NCBI GenBank assembly: GCA_035461525.1
Contig: DATHVD010000036.1
Location: 1-7,291 of the forward strand
DNA: 7,291 nt
Source of the DNA: JAIBJN01 sp035461525
GTDB lineage: Bacteria; Actinomycetota; Thermoleophilia; Gaiellales; Gaiellaceae
Reading direction: 5' to 3'
Within the stretch, counting starts at the first letter, position 1, and each line of letters starts with the position of its first letter. This document shows, in pieces, positions 1-6,296 of the stretch. A program made the translations under genes and the position numbers. The notes beneath the pieces were generated by a model. That model made no database searches. It was not told where the DNA came from and was given only the letters and a program-made list of their open reading frames with translations.

Positions 1-3000
1 TCCGATCTGACCAACTACCTCGCCTGCGCGCACCTGACGCAGCTCGAGCGGCGCGTGGCGCTCGGAGAGCTGCCGAAACCGGACGCCGCGGACAGCCCGG
101 AGGCCGCGCTCGTCTTTCGCAAGGGGGAGGAGCACGAGCGCGCCTACCTCGAGCGCCTGCGCGCGGCCGGAAAGACGGTCGTCGAGATCCAGGTCGGCGA
201 GAGCCTCGACTGGGAGCGGGCCGCCGACGAGACGCGCGCGGCGCTCGCGGCCGGGGTGGACGTCGTCTTCCAGGGCGTCTTCGCGGACACCGGCTGGCGC
301 GGGATCGCGGACTTCCTCGAGCGGCAGCCGGACGGCTCCTACGAGGCCGTCGACACGAAGCTCGCGCGGCGCGCGAAGCCGTCACACGTGCTCCAGCTCT
401 GCTTCTACTCCGAGCAACTCGCGCGCATCACCGGGCGCCCCCCGGAGAAGTTCCACGTCGAGCTCGGGTCGGCGGACCGCGCGTCGTTCCGGCCCGAGGA
501 GTTCGGCGCCTACTACCGGCGCGCTCGGGCGCGGTTCGTCGACTTCGCCTCCGCCGATCGCGCGACCGAGCCGTATCCCGTCGCGCACTGCGGCCGCTGC
601 GCCTTCCAGGCGGTCTGCGAGGCGGAGTGGGAGGCCGGCGACCACCTCTCGCGCGTCGCGCGGCTCGGCAGGCGGCACTTCGGCCTCCTCCGCGAAGCGG
701 GGATCGACACGCTCGCTGCGCTCGCCGAGGCCCCCTCCGGCGTGACGATCCCGCGCCTCTCCGCGCAGACGCTGGCGAAGCTCAAGGCCCAGGCGGAGCT
801 CCAGCACCGCGGGCGCACGGGCGGAAAGCCGCTCTACGACCTGATCGAGCCCATCCCCGAGACCGGCTTCGCGCTCCTGCCCGAGCCGTCCGAGGGCGAC
901 CTCTTCTTCGACATGGAGGGCGACCCGTTCTGGGAGCCGGCCGGCGGGCTCGAGTACCTCTTCGGCGTCTACGACCGCGCGCATGGCTTCCAGGCCTTCT
1001 GGGCGCGCGACCGCGAGGGGGAGCGGCGGGCGTTCGAGGGCTTCGTCGACCTCGTCCACGACCGGCTCGCCGCCGACCCGCGCCTGCACGTCTACCACTA
1101 CGCCTCCTACGAGGTCTCCGCGCTACGGCGGCTCATGGGCCAGCACGGCACGCGCGAGGACGAGCTCGACGACCTCCTCCGCCGCGAGGTCTTCGTCGAC
1201 CTCTACGCGGTCGTCCGCAACGCGATCCGCACGTCGCAGCCGCGCTACGGGCTCAAGGACCTCGAGGTCTTCCTGCCGATCGAGCGCGAGGCGGAGGTGA
1301 AGGAGGGCGGTACGTCGATCCTCCGCTTCGAGGAGTGGATGCGGACGCGCGACGAGCGGGTCCTCGAGGAGATCGAGCGTTACAACGAGGAGGACTGCCG
1401 CGCCACCCTCCTTCTGCGCGACTGGCTGCTCGATCGGCGCGAGGAGGCGATCGCGCTCTTCGGGCCGATCCCCTGGGCCGAGCCGAAGCCGCCGCGCGAG
1501 ACACCGGAGGACGCGGAGCCCGAGGAGCGGGTCGCGCTGCGCGCGGCGCTCATCGACGGCGCCGAGGAGTGCGCCCCGCGGCGGCTCGCGGCGCGCCTTC
1601 TCGACTACCACGCGCGCGAGGCCAAACCGGTCTGGTGGGCGTTCTTCGACCGGTTGGAGCAGACGCCCGACGAGCTCGTCGAGGACGCCGAGTCCATCGG
1701 GCTCCTCGCGCGCGACGGGGAGCCGGTGGAGGACGGGCGGTCGCGGCTCTACGCGTTCACGTTCCCTCCCCAGGAGCACAGGATCGGGGCGGGGAAGGAG
1801 GTGCGCGATCCGGCGACGGGTGTCTCTCCGGGGAGCGTCGAGGAGCTCGACCCTGACGCGCGGCGCGTCGTGCTGCGGCGCGGGACGCAGGTGGCCGAGC
1901 GCCCGCTGCCCGAGGCGCTGATCCCGGGTGGGCCCTACCGGACGGACGCCCAGCGCGAGGCCCTCGCCGACTTCGCGCGCTCGCTCCTCGCCGGCGACGG
2001 CCGCTACCCGGCGCTCGAGTCGATCCTCCGGCGCCAGCCGCACGAGCGGCCCGTGCAGACGAGCGACCTCGCGGAGATGAAACGGCTCGTGCTCGAGCTC
2101 GGCGACCGGCACCTCCTCGTCCAGGGGCCGCCCGGCTCCGGCAAGACGTGGACGGGCGCACGGCTCGCCGTCCACCTGCTCGCGCACGGGAAGCGCGTCG
2201 GCGTCGCCTCGACGAGCCACAGGGCGATCCACAACTTCCTGGCGACGCTCGAGGACGCCGCGCACGAGGAGGGCGTCGAGGTCGAGGGTCTGAAGAAGGC
2301 GACCGGCGGCAATCCCGAGTCGTGGTATGAGGGCGACGCGATCGGGTCGAGCCCCGATCCGGGCGACTTCCCGGACGGCCCGTCGCTCGTCGCCGGCACG
2401 TCGTGGCTCTTCGCGCGCGGCGACATGCGCGCGCGGCTCGACTGCCTCTTCGTGGACGAGGCCGGGCAGGTGTCGCTCGCGGACGCGCTCGCCATGGGCA
2501 CGGCCGCGCGCAGCGTCGTCCTCCTCGGCGACCCGAACCAGCTCCGCCAGGTCGTGCAGGGGACGCATCCGGACGGCTCGGGCGTCTCGGTGGCCGAGCA
2601 CCTCCTCGGCGGGGAGACGACGGTGCCGGAGGACCGCGGGCTCTTCCTCGAGCGCACGTACCGGCTCCATCCCGACGTCGGGCGGTTCGTCTCGGAGGCG
2701 TTCTACGCCGGGCGGCTCGCCAGCGACGCGCGCACGGCCGAGCGGACGACGCCTTTGGGGACGGGGCTCCGGTATCTCCCGGTCGAGCACGAGGGCAACC
2801 GGCAGGAGTCGCCCGAGGAGGCCGCGCACGTGCGCGAGGAGGTGCGCGAGCTCGTCGCGGCCGGCGTGCCGCAGCGCGAGATCCTCGTCGTCGCCCCGTA
2901 CAACGCGCACGTGTCGCTCCTCGCGGAGGCGCTGGCGGCGGTCGCGCCGGACGTGCGCGTCGGCACGGTGGACAAGTTCCAGGGGCAGGAGGCGGACGTC

Positions 3001-3222
3001 GTCCTCTACGCGCTCGGAAGCTCGAGCGGGGAGGACGTGCCGCGGAGCCTCGAGTTCCTCTTCTCCTGGAACCGCCTCAACGTGGCGGTGTCGCGGGCCC
3101 GCTGCCTCGCGTACCTCGTGTGCAGCCCGCAGTTGCTGGAGGTGGAGGCGCGCTCGATCGAGCAGATGCGGCTGGCGAACGCGCTCTGCCGCTTCGTGGA
3201 GATGGCCGAGGGTGGGCCGTGA
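1..3222 (+). CDS. TM0106-family RecB/Cas4-like nuclease fused to DEDD exonuclease and SF1 UPF1-like helicase (5' partial)
   Basis: Reading frame 1 is open from the first base, so the start codon lies upstream. The GTG at 55 is internal, because the residues before it (codons 1-18, SDLTNYLACAHL...) are the conserved N-terminus of this family; perhaps 15-25 residues are missing. 1073 residues are visible (numbered from codon 1). Module 1: a PD-(D/E)XK nuclease with D104, D118-T119-K120 and the RecB/Cas4 QxxxY motif (Q132, Y136). C9 plus C197-x2-C200-x5-C206 form a Cas4/AddB-type 4Fe-4S site. Module 2: an RNase H-like DEDD fold with D304-x-E306, E371 or D400, and Y461-x3-D465. Module 3: an SF1 helicase with Q651, Walker A GPPGSGKT (709-716), DEAGQ (819-823), GDPNQL (843-848), a motif IV-like segment near ERTYRLHP (884-891), VDKFQGQE (990-997) and NVAVSRAR (1027-1034). 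All motifs look intact, so an active ATP-driven cytosolic nuclease-helicase is inferred. The family's biological role is, to my knowledge, not established; repair, R-loop processing or defence are possible. The stop overlaps the next gene. Confidence 0.93.
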   Translation, partial: SDLTNYLACAHLTQLERRVALGELPKPDAADSPEAALVFRKGEEHERAYLERLRAAGKTVVEIQVGESLDWERAADETRAALAAGVDVVFQGVFADTGWRGIADFLERQPDGSYEAVDTKLARRAKPSHVLQLCFYSEQLARITGRPPEKFHVELGSADRASFRPEEFGAYYRRARARFVDFASADRATEPYPVAHCGRCAFQAVCEAEWEAGDHLSRVARLGRRHFGLLREAGIDTLAALAEAPSGVTIPRLSAQTLAKLKAQAELQHRGRTGGKPLYDLIEPIPETGFALLPEPSEGDLFFDMEGDPFWEPAGGLEYLFGVYDRAHGFQAFWARDREGERRAFEGFVDLVHDRLAADPRLHVYHYASYEVSALRRLMGQHGTREDELDDLLRREVFVDLYAVVRNAIRTSQPRYGLKDLEVFLPIEREAEVKEGGTSILRFEEWMRTRDERVLEEIERYNEEDCRATLLLRDWLLDRREEAIALFGPIPWAEPKPPRETPEDAEPEERVALRAALIDGAEECAPRRLAARLLDYHAREAKPVWWAFFDRLEQTPDELVEDAESIGLLARDGEPVEDGRSRLYAFTFPPQEHRIGAGKEVRDPATGVSPGSVEELDPDARRVVLRRGTQVAERPLPEALIPGGPYRTDAQREALADFARSLLAGDGRYPALESILRRQPHERPVQTSDLAEMKRLVLELGDRHLLVQGPPGSGKTWTGARLAVHLLAHGKRVGVASTSHRAIHNFLATLEDAAHEEGVEVEGLKKATGGNPESWYEGDAIGSSPDPGDFPDGPSLVAGTSWLFARGDMRARLDCLFVDEAGQVSLADALAMGTAARSVVLLGDPNQLRQVVQGTHPDGSGVSVAEHLLGGETTVPEDRGLFLERTYRLHPDVGRFVSEAFYAGRLASDARTAERTTPLGTGLRYLPVEHEGNRQESPEEAAHVREEVRELVAAGVPQREILVVAPYNAHVSLLAEALAAVAPDVRVGTVDKFQGQEADVVLYALGSSSGEDVPRSLEFLFSWNRLNVAVSRARCLAYLVCSPQLLEVEARSIEQMRLANALCRFVEMAEGGP
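3208..3212 (+). promoter_or_regulatory. Ribosome binding site GAGGG for the oxidoreductase gene
   Basis: GAGGG lies six bases before the GTG at 3219, inside the last codons of the upstream nuclease-helicase gene. It supports the GTG that overlaps the upstream stop as GTGA. That start also puts the Rossmann beta-strand at residues 3-7, as expected for the family. Confidence 0.6.
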
Positions 3223-4109
3223 CGGACGTCGCCGTCGTCGGGCTCGGCGCGATGGGAAGCCGCATCGCCGGACGGCTGCTCGGCGCCGGGCACCGCGTGC
3301 TCGTCTGGAACCGGACGCCCGGGCGCGCGCGGGAGCTGGTCGCGTCCGGCGCGGTGCAGGCCGCGAGCCCCGCCGTGGCCGCGCGCCGCGCGCGGGTGGT
3401 GATCACGATGGTCCCCGACCCGGACGCGCTCCGGGCCGTGACCGACGGAGCCGAGGGCGTCGCGGCCGGTGCGGGCGAGGAGACGACCGTGATCGAGATG
3501 TCGACGGTCGGCCCGGCTGCGATCGAGCGGCTGGCCGCCGCGCTTCCTCCGTCCGCCGGGCTGCTCGACGCGCCGGTGCTCGGCAGCGTCTCGGAGGCCG
3601 AGTCCGGGTCGCTGAGGATCTTCGTCGGCGGGCCCAAGGCGCTCGCCGAGGAGTGTACGCCGCTCCTCTCCGTGCTCGGCGAGCCGCTCCACGTCGGTTT
3701 GCTCGGCGCCGGCGCGGCGGCCAAGCTCGTGGCGAACACGACCCTCTTCGGCGTCCTCGGCGTGCTCGGTGAGGCCCTCGCACTTGCTCGCGGGCTCGGG
3801 CTCTCTGACGAGGCGGCTTTCTCGGTTCTCGCCGCGACTCCGCTCGCGGCCCAGGCGGACCGCCGGCGCTCGGCCGTCGAGAGCGGTGAGTACCCGAGGC
3901 GCTTCTCGCTCGCGCTCGCGCGCAAGGACGCCGAGCTGATCGCGGAAGCGGCGGCGGAGGCGGGCGTGGATCTGCGCCTCGCGGAGGCCGCGGCGAGCTG
4001 GCTCCGCGAGGCCGAGACAGCCGGCTGGGGCGGCGAGGACTACTCGGTCGTGCTCCGCCGGATCATGGGCCGCGGGGCCCGGGTGGACCGGCCGGAACGC
4101 GGCTCGTGA
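3219..4109 (+). CDS. NAD(P)-dependent oxidoreductase, beta-hydroxyacid dehydrogenase (3-hydroxyisobutyrate dehydrogenase-like) family
   Basis: 296 residues, the usual length of the family. The N-terminal Rossmann domain starts at once with VAVVGLGAMG (residues 4-13). It is followed by WNRT (30-33); an Arg/Thr after the second strand usually indicates NADP(H) rather than NAD(H). The substrate-loop motif is DAPVLGS (117-123), with SGSL at 129-132 and VGG at 136-138. The catalytic lysine is K169 in GAGAAAKLVANT (163-174), with the partner Asn at N173. The C-terminal half is the all-helical domain of 6-phosphogluconate dehydrogenase-like enzymes. The reaction is reversible oxidation of a small beta-hydroxyacid or reduction of a semialdehyde; the substrate cannot be fixed from sequence. 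The loop reads GS where 3-hydroxyisobutyrate dehydrogenases have GG, which leans toward the glyoxylate/succinic semialdehyde reductase-like side of the family. The GTG start overlaps the previous stop by GTGA, so the two genes are very likely co-transcribed and translationally coupled, although no functional link is evident. Confidence 0.92.
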   Translation: MTDVAVVGLGAMGSRIAGRLLGAGHRVLVWNRTPGRARELVASGAVQAASPAVAARRARVVITMVPDPDALRAVTDGAEGVAAGAGEETTVIEMSTVGPAAIERLAAALPPSAGLLDAPVLGSVSEAESGSLRIFVGGPKALAEECTPLLSVLGEPLHVGLLGAGAAAKLVANTTLFGVLGVLGEALALARGLGLSDEAAFSVLAATPLAAQADRRRSAVESGEYPRRFSLALARKDAELIAEAAAEAGVDLRLAEAAASWLREAETAGWGGEDYSVVLRRIMGRGARVDRPERGS

Positions 4110-4125
4110 CGTCCGGTCGCGAGCT

Positions 4126-4144
4126 CTCGGAAGCCGGTTTCGAG
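4126..4144 (+). terminator. Possible hairpin terminator without T-tract downstream of the oxidoreductase gene
   Basis: CTCGGAA (4126-4132) pairs with TTTCGAG (4138-4144) through seven base pairs, one of them G-T, around a five-base loop. It begins 16 bases after the stop at 4109. No run of T follows, so it would be a T-less type of terminator as proposed for actinobacteria, or simply an mRNA 3' end stabiliser. The evidence is structural only. Confidence 0.3.
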
Positions 4145-4203
4145 CGTGTGTCGCAAGCCCTCGTCCTTCGGGGCACCCCAGCCCACCACCCGCTTTCGAG
4201 CGT
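4138..4203 (+). repeat. Pair of 10-bp direct repeats TTTCGAGCGT
   Basis: TTTCGAGCGT occurs exactly at 4138-4147 and again at 4194-4203, 56 bases apart start to start. The first copy forms the 3' arm of the small hairpin after the oxidoreductase gene, and the second overlaps the 5' arm of the 9-bp inverted repeat. Either copy could pair with TCGAAA at 4240-4245, so alternative foldings are possible. Confidence 0.55.
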
Positions 4204-4259
4204 ACAGCGGAAATCCGCACGCGTGGGGCGCAAGACGTGTCGAAAGCGTGACGATTTCC
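4191..4259. repeat. Interleaved inverted repeats with pseudoknot-like geometry
   Basis: CGCTTTCGA at 4191-4199 is the perfect reverse complement of TCGAAAGCG at 4240-4248 (9 bp, 40-base loop). Inside the loop GCGG-AAAT-CCGC (4207-4218) can form a small tetraloop hairpin. GGAAATC (4209-4215), which includes part of that hairpin, is also the perfect reverse complement of GATTTCC (4253-4259), outside the 9-bp stem. The two long pairings cross, as in a pseudoknot, and the second excludes the small hairpin. This could be a structured RNA, a bidirectional terminator, a protein-binding site or chance. The direct observation is the complementarity; function is not shown. Confidence 0.5.
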
Positions 4260-4317
4260 CGGTGACAGGGGACGCCGCGCGGCGCGTTCCCAGAGTCGGC
4301 ATCGTCGTCTGGCCGGC

Positions 4318-6219
4318 TCAGGCGATCTTCTCGAGGAGCGAGATCACGTCACCCCCGTACGTCTCCAGCTTCATCGGGCCGACGCCGTCCACCTGCGCGA
4401 GCTCGCCGAGAGTGGCGGGGCGCACGCGGGCGATGCCGGCCAAGGTGCGGTCCGGAAAGACGACGTAGGCGGGCACGTCCTCCTCGCGGCTCCGCTCGAG
4501 GCGCCAGCGGCGGAGCTCGTCGAAGACCTCGCGGTCGGCCTCGTCCAGGTCGTCGCGCGCCGCGCCGCGTGAGCCGCCGCCCGCCCGCGCCGGCGCGGCC
4601 ACGCCCAGCTCCGCCAGGAACCGGCTCGGCTTGGCTTCCGCAGACCAGGTCAGCGTCAGGAACCGCCGCGCGCGCGTGAGGCCGACGTAGAAGAGGCGGC
4701 GCTCCTCGGCGAGACCCTCCTCGCCGCGGGCGCGCTTGAACGGGAGCTCCTTCTCCTCCAGGCGCGGGAGGAAGACCGCGTCCCACTCCAGGCCCTTGGC
4801 GCGGTGGTACGTGAGCAGGTGGACGCCGCGGCCCTGGGCGTCGGCGCCGAAGCGCGCGTCAAGGTCGCGGAGGAAGTCGGCGACCGTCGCCTCCTCCGGG
4901 AGATCCTCGGCCACGCGGAGCAGCCGCTCGAGGTCGGCCTGGCGGGTCAGCTCCTCCTCGCCGAGGCCGGCGGGCACCTCGTCCAGGAGGCCCTGGGCGG
5001 TCACGGCCTCGCGTACGGCGTCCGCTCCCGGCGCCTCGCCACGGCCGCGCAGGAGGCGGAGCGTCCGCTGGGCGGCAGGCCGGGCGAGGAAGGCGGCGCC
5101 GCGCACCTGGAACGGAACGTCCGCGGCCGCCAGCGCCTCCTCGTAGTCCTCCGAGCGCGCGTTCAGGCGGTAGAGGACGGCGGTCTCCTCGTACGGGACG
5201 CCTTCCTCCTCGTGCAGGCGACGGGCCTCGGCGGCGACGAGGCGACCCTCGGCGCCGCGGCTCTCGACCGGGAGCGCGCGTGGCACGGGGCCGGACGGGA
5301 GCACCGGCCGCAGCACCTTCTCGGAGCCGCGGAGGCCGGGGACGAGCCGGTTGGCGAGCCCGAGTACCTCCGGCGTCGAGCGGTAGCTCGCCTCCAGCCT
5401 GACGACGAGCGCGTCCGGGTAGCGGCGCGGCATCGCCAGCAGGTGCTCGGGCGAGGCGCCGGTGAAGGAGTAGATCGACTGGTAGTCGTCGCCGACGACA
5501 CAGACGTCGTCCCGGTCGCCCAGCCAGCGGTCGAGGAGGCTTTGCTGGAGCAGGTTGACGTCCTGGTACTCGTCCACCGTGAAGGCGCGGTAGCGCTCGC
5601 GGAAGCCCGCGAGCGCTACCGGATCCTCGTCGTACATGCGGATCGCGAGCTCGAGCAGGTCCTCGAAATCGATGCGGCCGCGCCCCGCCTTGCGCTCCTC
5701 GTAGGCGCGGAAGACGCGCTCGGCGAGGTCGGGCGGGATCGGCGGCTCGTGCTCGCCGAGCGACCGGCGGTACGTCGCCGGGGTGACGCGGCGGTTCTTC
5801 GCCCACTCGATCTCGGTGGCGAGGTCGGCGAGCGGGCGGAAGCGGTAGGGGGTCGGGAGCGTGCGGGCGATGGGGAGAAGGACTGGCGCCTTCGAGGGGA
5901 GAAGCTCGCCGGCGCTCTCCGGCGCGAAGTGGCGGAGCTGGGCGAGCGCGGCGGCGTGGAACGTGCGCGCCGGGACTCGGCCCGCGCCGAGGCGGGCGAG
6001 GCGTTCGCGCATCTCGGTCGCCGCCTTGTCCGTGAAGGTGACGGCGAGGATCTCGGTCGCGGCGAAGGCGCCGGTCGCCACCTGGTTGGCGATGCGGTGC
6101 GTGATCGTCGTCGTCTTGCCCGAGCCCGCGCCCGCGAGGATGCACACCGGGCCGCGCACGGCCTCGACCGCGCGCCGCTGCTCCGGGTTGAGACCGGCGA
6201 AGACGTCCTCTCGCACCAC
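4318..6219 (-). CDS. UvrD/PcrA-like SF1A DNA helicase with C-terminal HRDC domain (UvrD2-like)
   Basis: 633 residues, ATP-dependent 3'-5' DNA helicase by family. Motifs in order: Q-motif Gln in LNPEQRRAV (10-18), Walker A AGAGSGKT (29-36), Ia VTFTDKAATEM (60-70), motif II VDEYQD (215-220), motif III GDDYQSIYSFTGA (243-255), motif IV ASYRST (277-282), motif V TYHRAKGLEWD (470-480), motif VI FYVGLTRAR (510-518). After a Gly/Ala/Arg-rich linker (about 540-556), residues about 562-633 form an HRDC domain, with VVFPDRTL and the helix-turn VDGVGP (610-615). Mycobacterial UvrD2 shares this layout but carries a tetracysteine module between the motor and HRDC. Here the only two cysteines (C26, C240) are in the motor, so that module is absent. 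The first GTG (6219-6217) is followed at once by a second GTG; either could start the protein and no clear Shine-Dalgarno precedes them. A role in DNA repair or recombination is inferred. It is a lone gene, convergent with the oxidoreductase and divergent from the aminotransferase. Confidence 0.93.
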   Translation of the reverse strand: MVREDVFAGLNPEQRRAVEAVRGPVCILAGAGSGKTTTITHRIANQVATGAFAATEILAVTFTDKAATEMRERLARLGAGRVPARTFHAAALAQLRHFAPESAGELLPSKAPVLLPIARTLPTPYRFRPLADLATEIEWAKNRRVTPATYRRSLGEHEPPIPPDLAERVFRAYEERKAGRGRIDFEDLLELAIRMYDEDPVALAGFRERYRAFTVDEYQDVNLLQQSLLDRWLGDRDDVCVVGDDYQSIYSFTGASPEHLLAMPRRYPDALVVRLEASYRSTPEVLGLANRLVPGLRGSEKVLRPVLPSGPVPRALPVESRGAEGRLVAAEARRLHEEEGVPYEETAVLYRLNARSEDYEEALAAADVPFQVRGAAFLARPAAQRTLRLLRGRGEAPGADAVREAVTAQGLLDEVPAGLGEEELTRQADLERLLRVAEDLPEEATVADFLRDLDARFGADAQGRGVHLLTYHRAKGLEWDAVFLPRLEEKELPFKRARGEEGLAEERRLFYVGLTRARRFLTLTWSAEAKPSRFLAELGVAAPARAGGGSRGAARDDLDEADREVFDELRRWRLERSREEDVPAYVVFPDRTLAGIARVRPATLGELAQVDGVGPMKLETYGGDVISLLEKIA

Positions 6220-6296
6220 GCGGGCCCACGGTAGCGGCCGGGGAGGCCGGACTCCGTGCCGCGGACGTGCCGAGAGCGTGTCAGTACGATCGCGCA
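6220..6296. promoter_or_regulatory. Divergent promoter region between helicase and aminotransferase genes
   Basis: These 77 bases must hold the promoters of both divergent genes. Toward the helicase, TACCGT on the minus strand (6233-6228) fits the TANNNT pattern and ends eight bases before the first GTG. Toward the aminotransferase, TACGAT lies at 6285-6290. Neither gene has a recognisable Shine-Dalgarno sequence. CTGACA on the minus strand (6284-6279) resembles a -35 box but has no -10 box at the right spacing. Confidence 0.45.
6285..6290 (+). promoter_or_regulatory. -10 box TACGAT placed for a leaderless transcript of the aminotransferase gene
   Basis: TACGAT matches the TANNNT pattern of actinobacterial -10 boxes. 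It sits exactly at -12 to -7 relative to the GTG at 6297, so transcription would begin at the first base of the start codon. Seventeen bases upstream CGGACG (6262-6267) matches TTGACA at only three positions. No Shine-Dalgarno lies before the GTG, which agrees with leaderless translation. Confidence 0.45.

Larger units (their letters stand above)
4110..4317. other. Convergent intergenic region with no credible gene
   Basis: These 208 bases separate the ends of two convergent genes. By hand count 4111-4320 is about 68% G+C, a little below the flanking genes. No reading frame here keeps the strong G/C third-position bias of the real genes. The region holds a 7-bp hairpin, a 10-bp direct repeat, a 9-bp and a 7-bp inverted repeat that interleave, and a 12-bp palindrome at 4273-4284 (CGCCGCGCGGCG). 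I see no T-tract after any stem, no tRNA and no convincing promoter. Its plainest role is transcription termination for both genes. Confidence 0.7.

Noticed and set aside
55..57. GTG as start of the nuclease-helicase gene
   Set aside because: The preceding codons 1-18 are in frame and carry the conserved family N-terminus, including C9, which completes the Fe-S cysteine set.
1123..2910. Long antisense open frame of 595 codons opposite the nuclease-helicase gene
   Set aside because: Its translation is an Arg/Leu/Glu-rich low-complexity string without motifs. Such frames arise on the opposite strand of very GC-rich genes, and the sense frame carries all the conserved motifs.
2403..3218. Upstream extension of the oxidoreductase frame to 568 codons
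   Set aside because: The extension is out-of-frame Arg/Ala/Gly-rich translation of the helicase gene. The Rossmann motif and the ribosome site place the true start at 3219.
4273..4284. 12-bp palindrome CGCCGCGCGGCG as an operator or terminator of the helicase gene
   Set aside because: Palindromes made of CG/GC steps are common by chance at this base composition, and no T-rich stretch follows on either strand.
4106..4468. 120-codon frame starting with GTGA overlap after the oxidoreductase stop
   Set aside because: It mirrors a coupled start, but its third positions are less G/C-biased than in the real genes, it runs antisense into the HRDC region of the helicase for about 150 bases, and it shows no recognisable domain.
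4804..6234. 476-codon plus-strand frame opposite the UvrD-like gene
   Set aside because: It is an antisense shadow with Arg/Glu/Gly/Ala-rich sequence. The minus-strand frame has every SF1 helicase motif.
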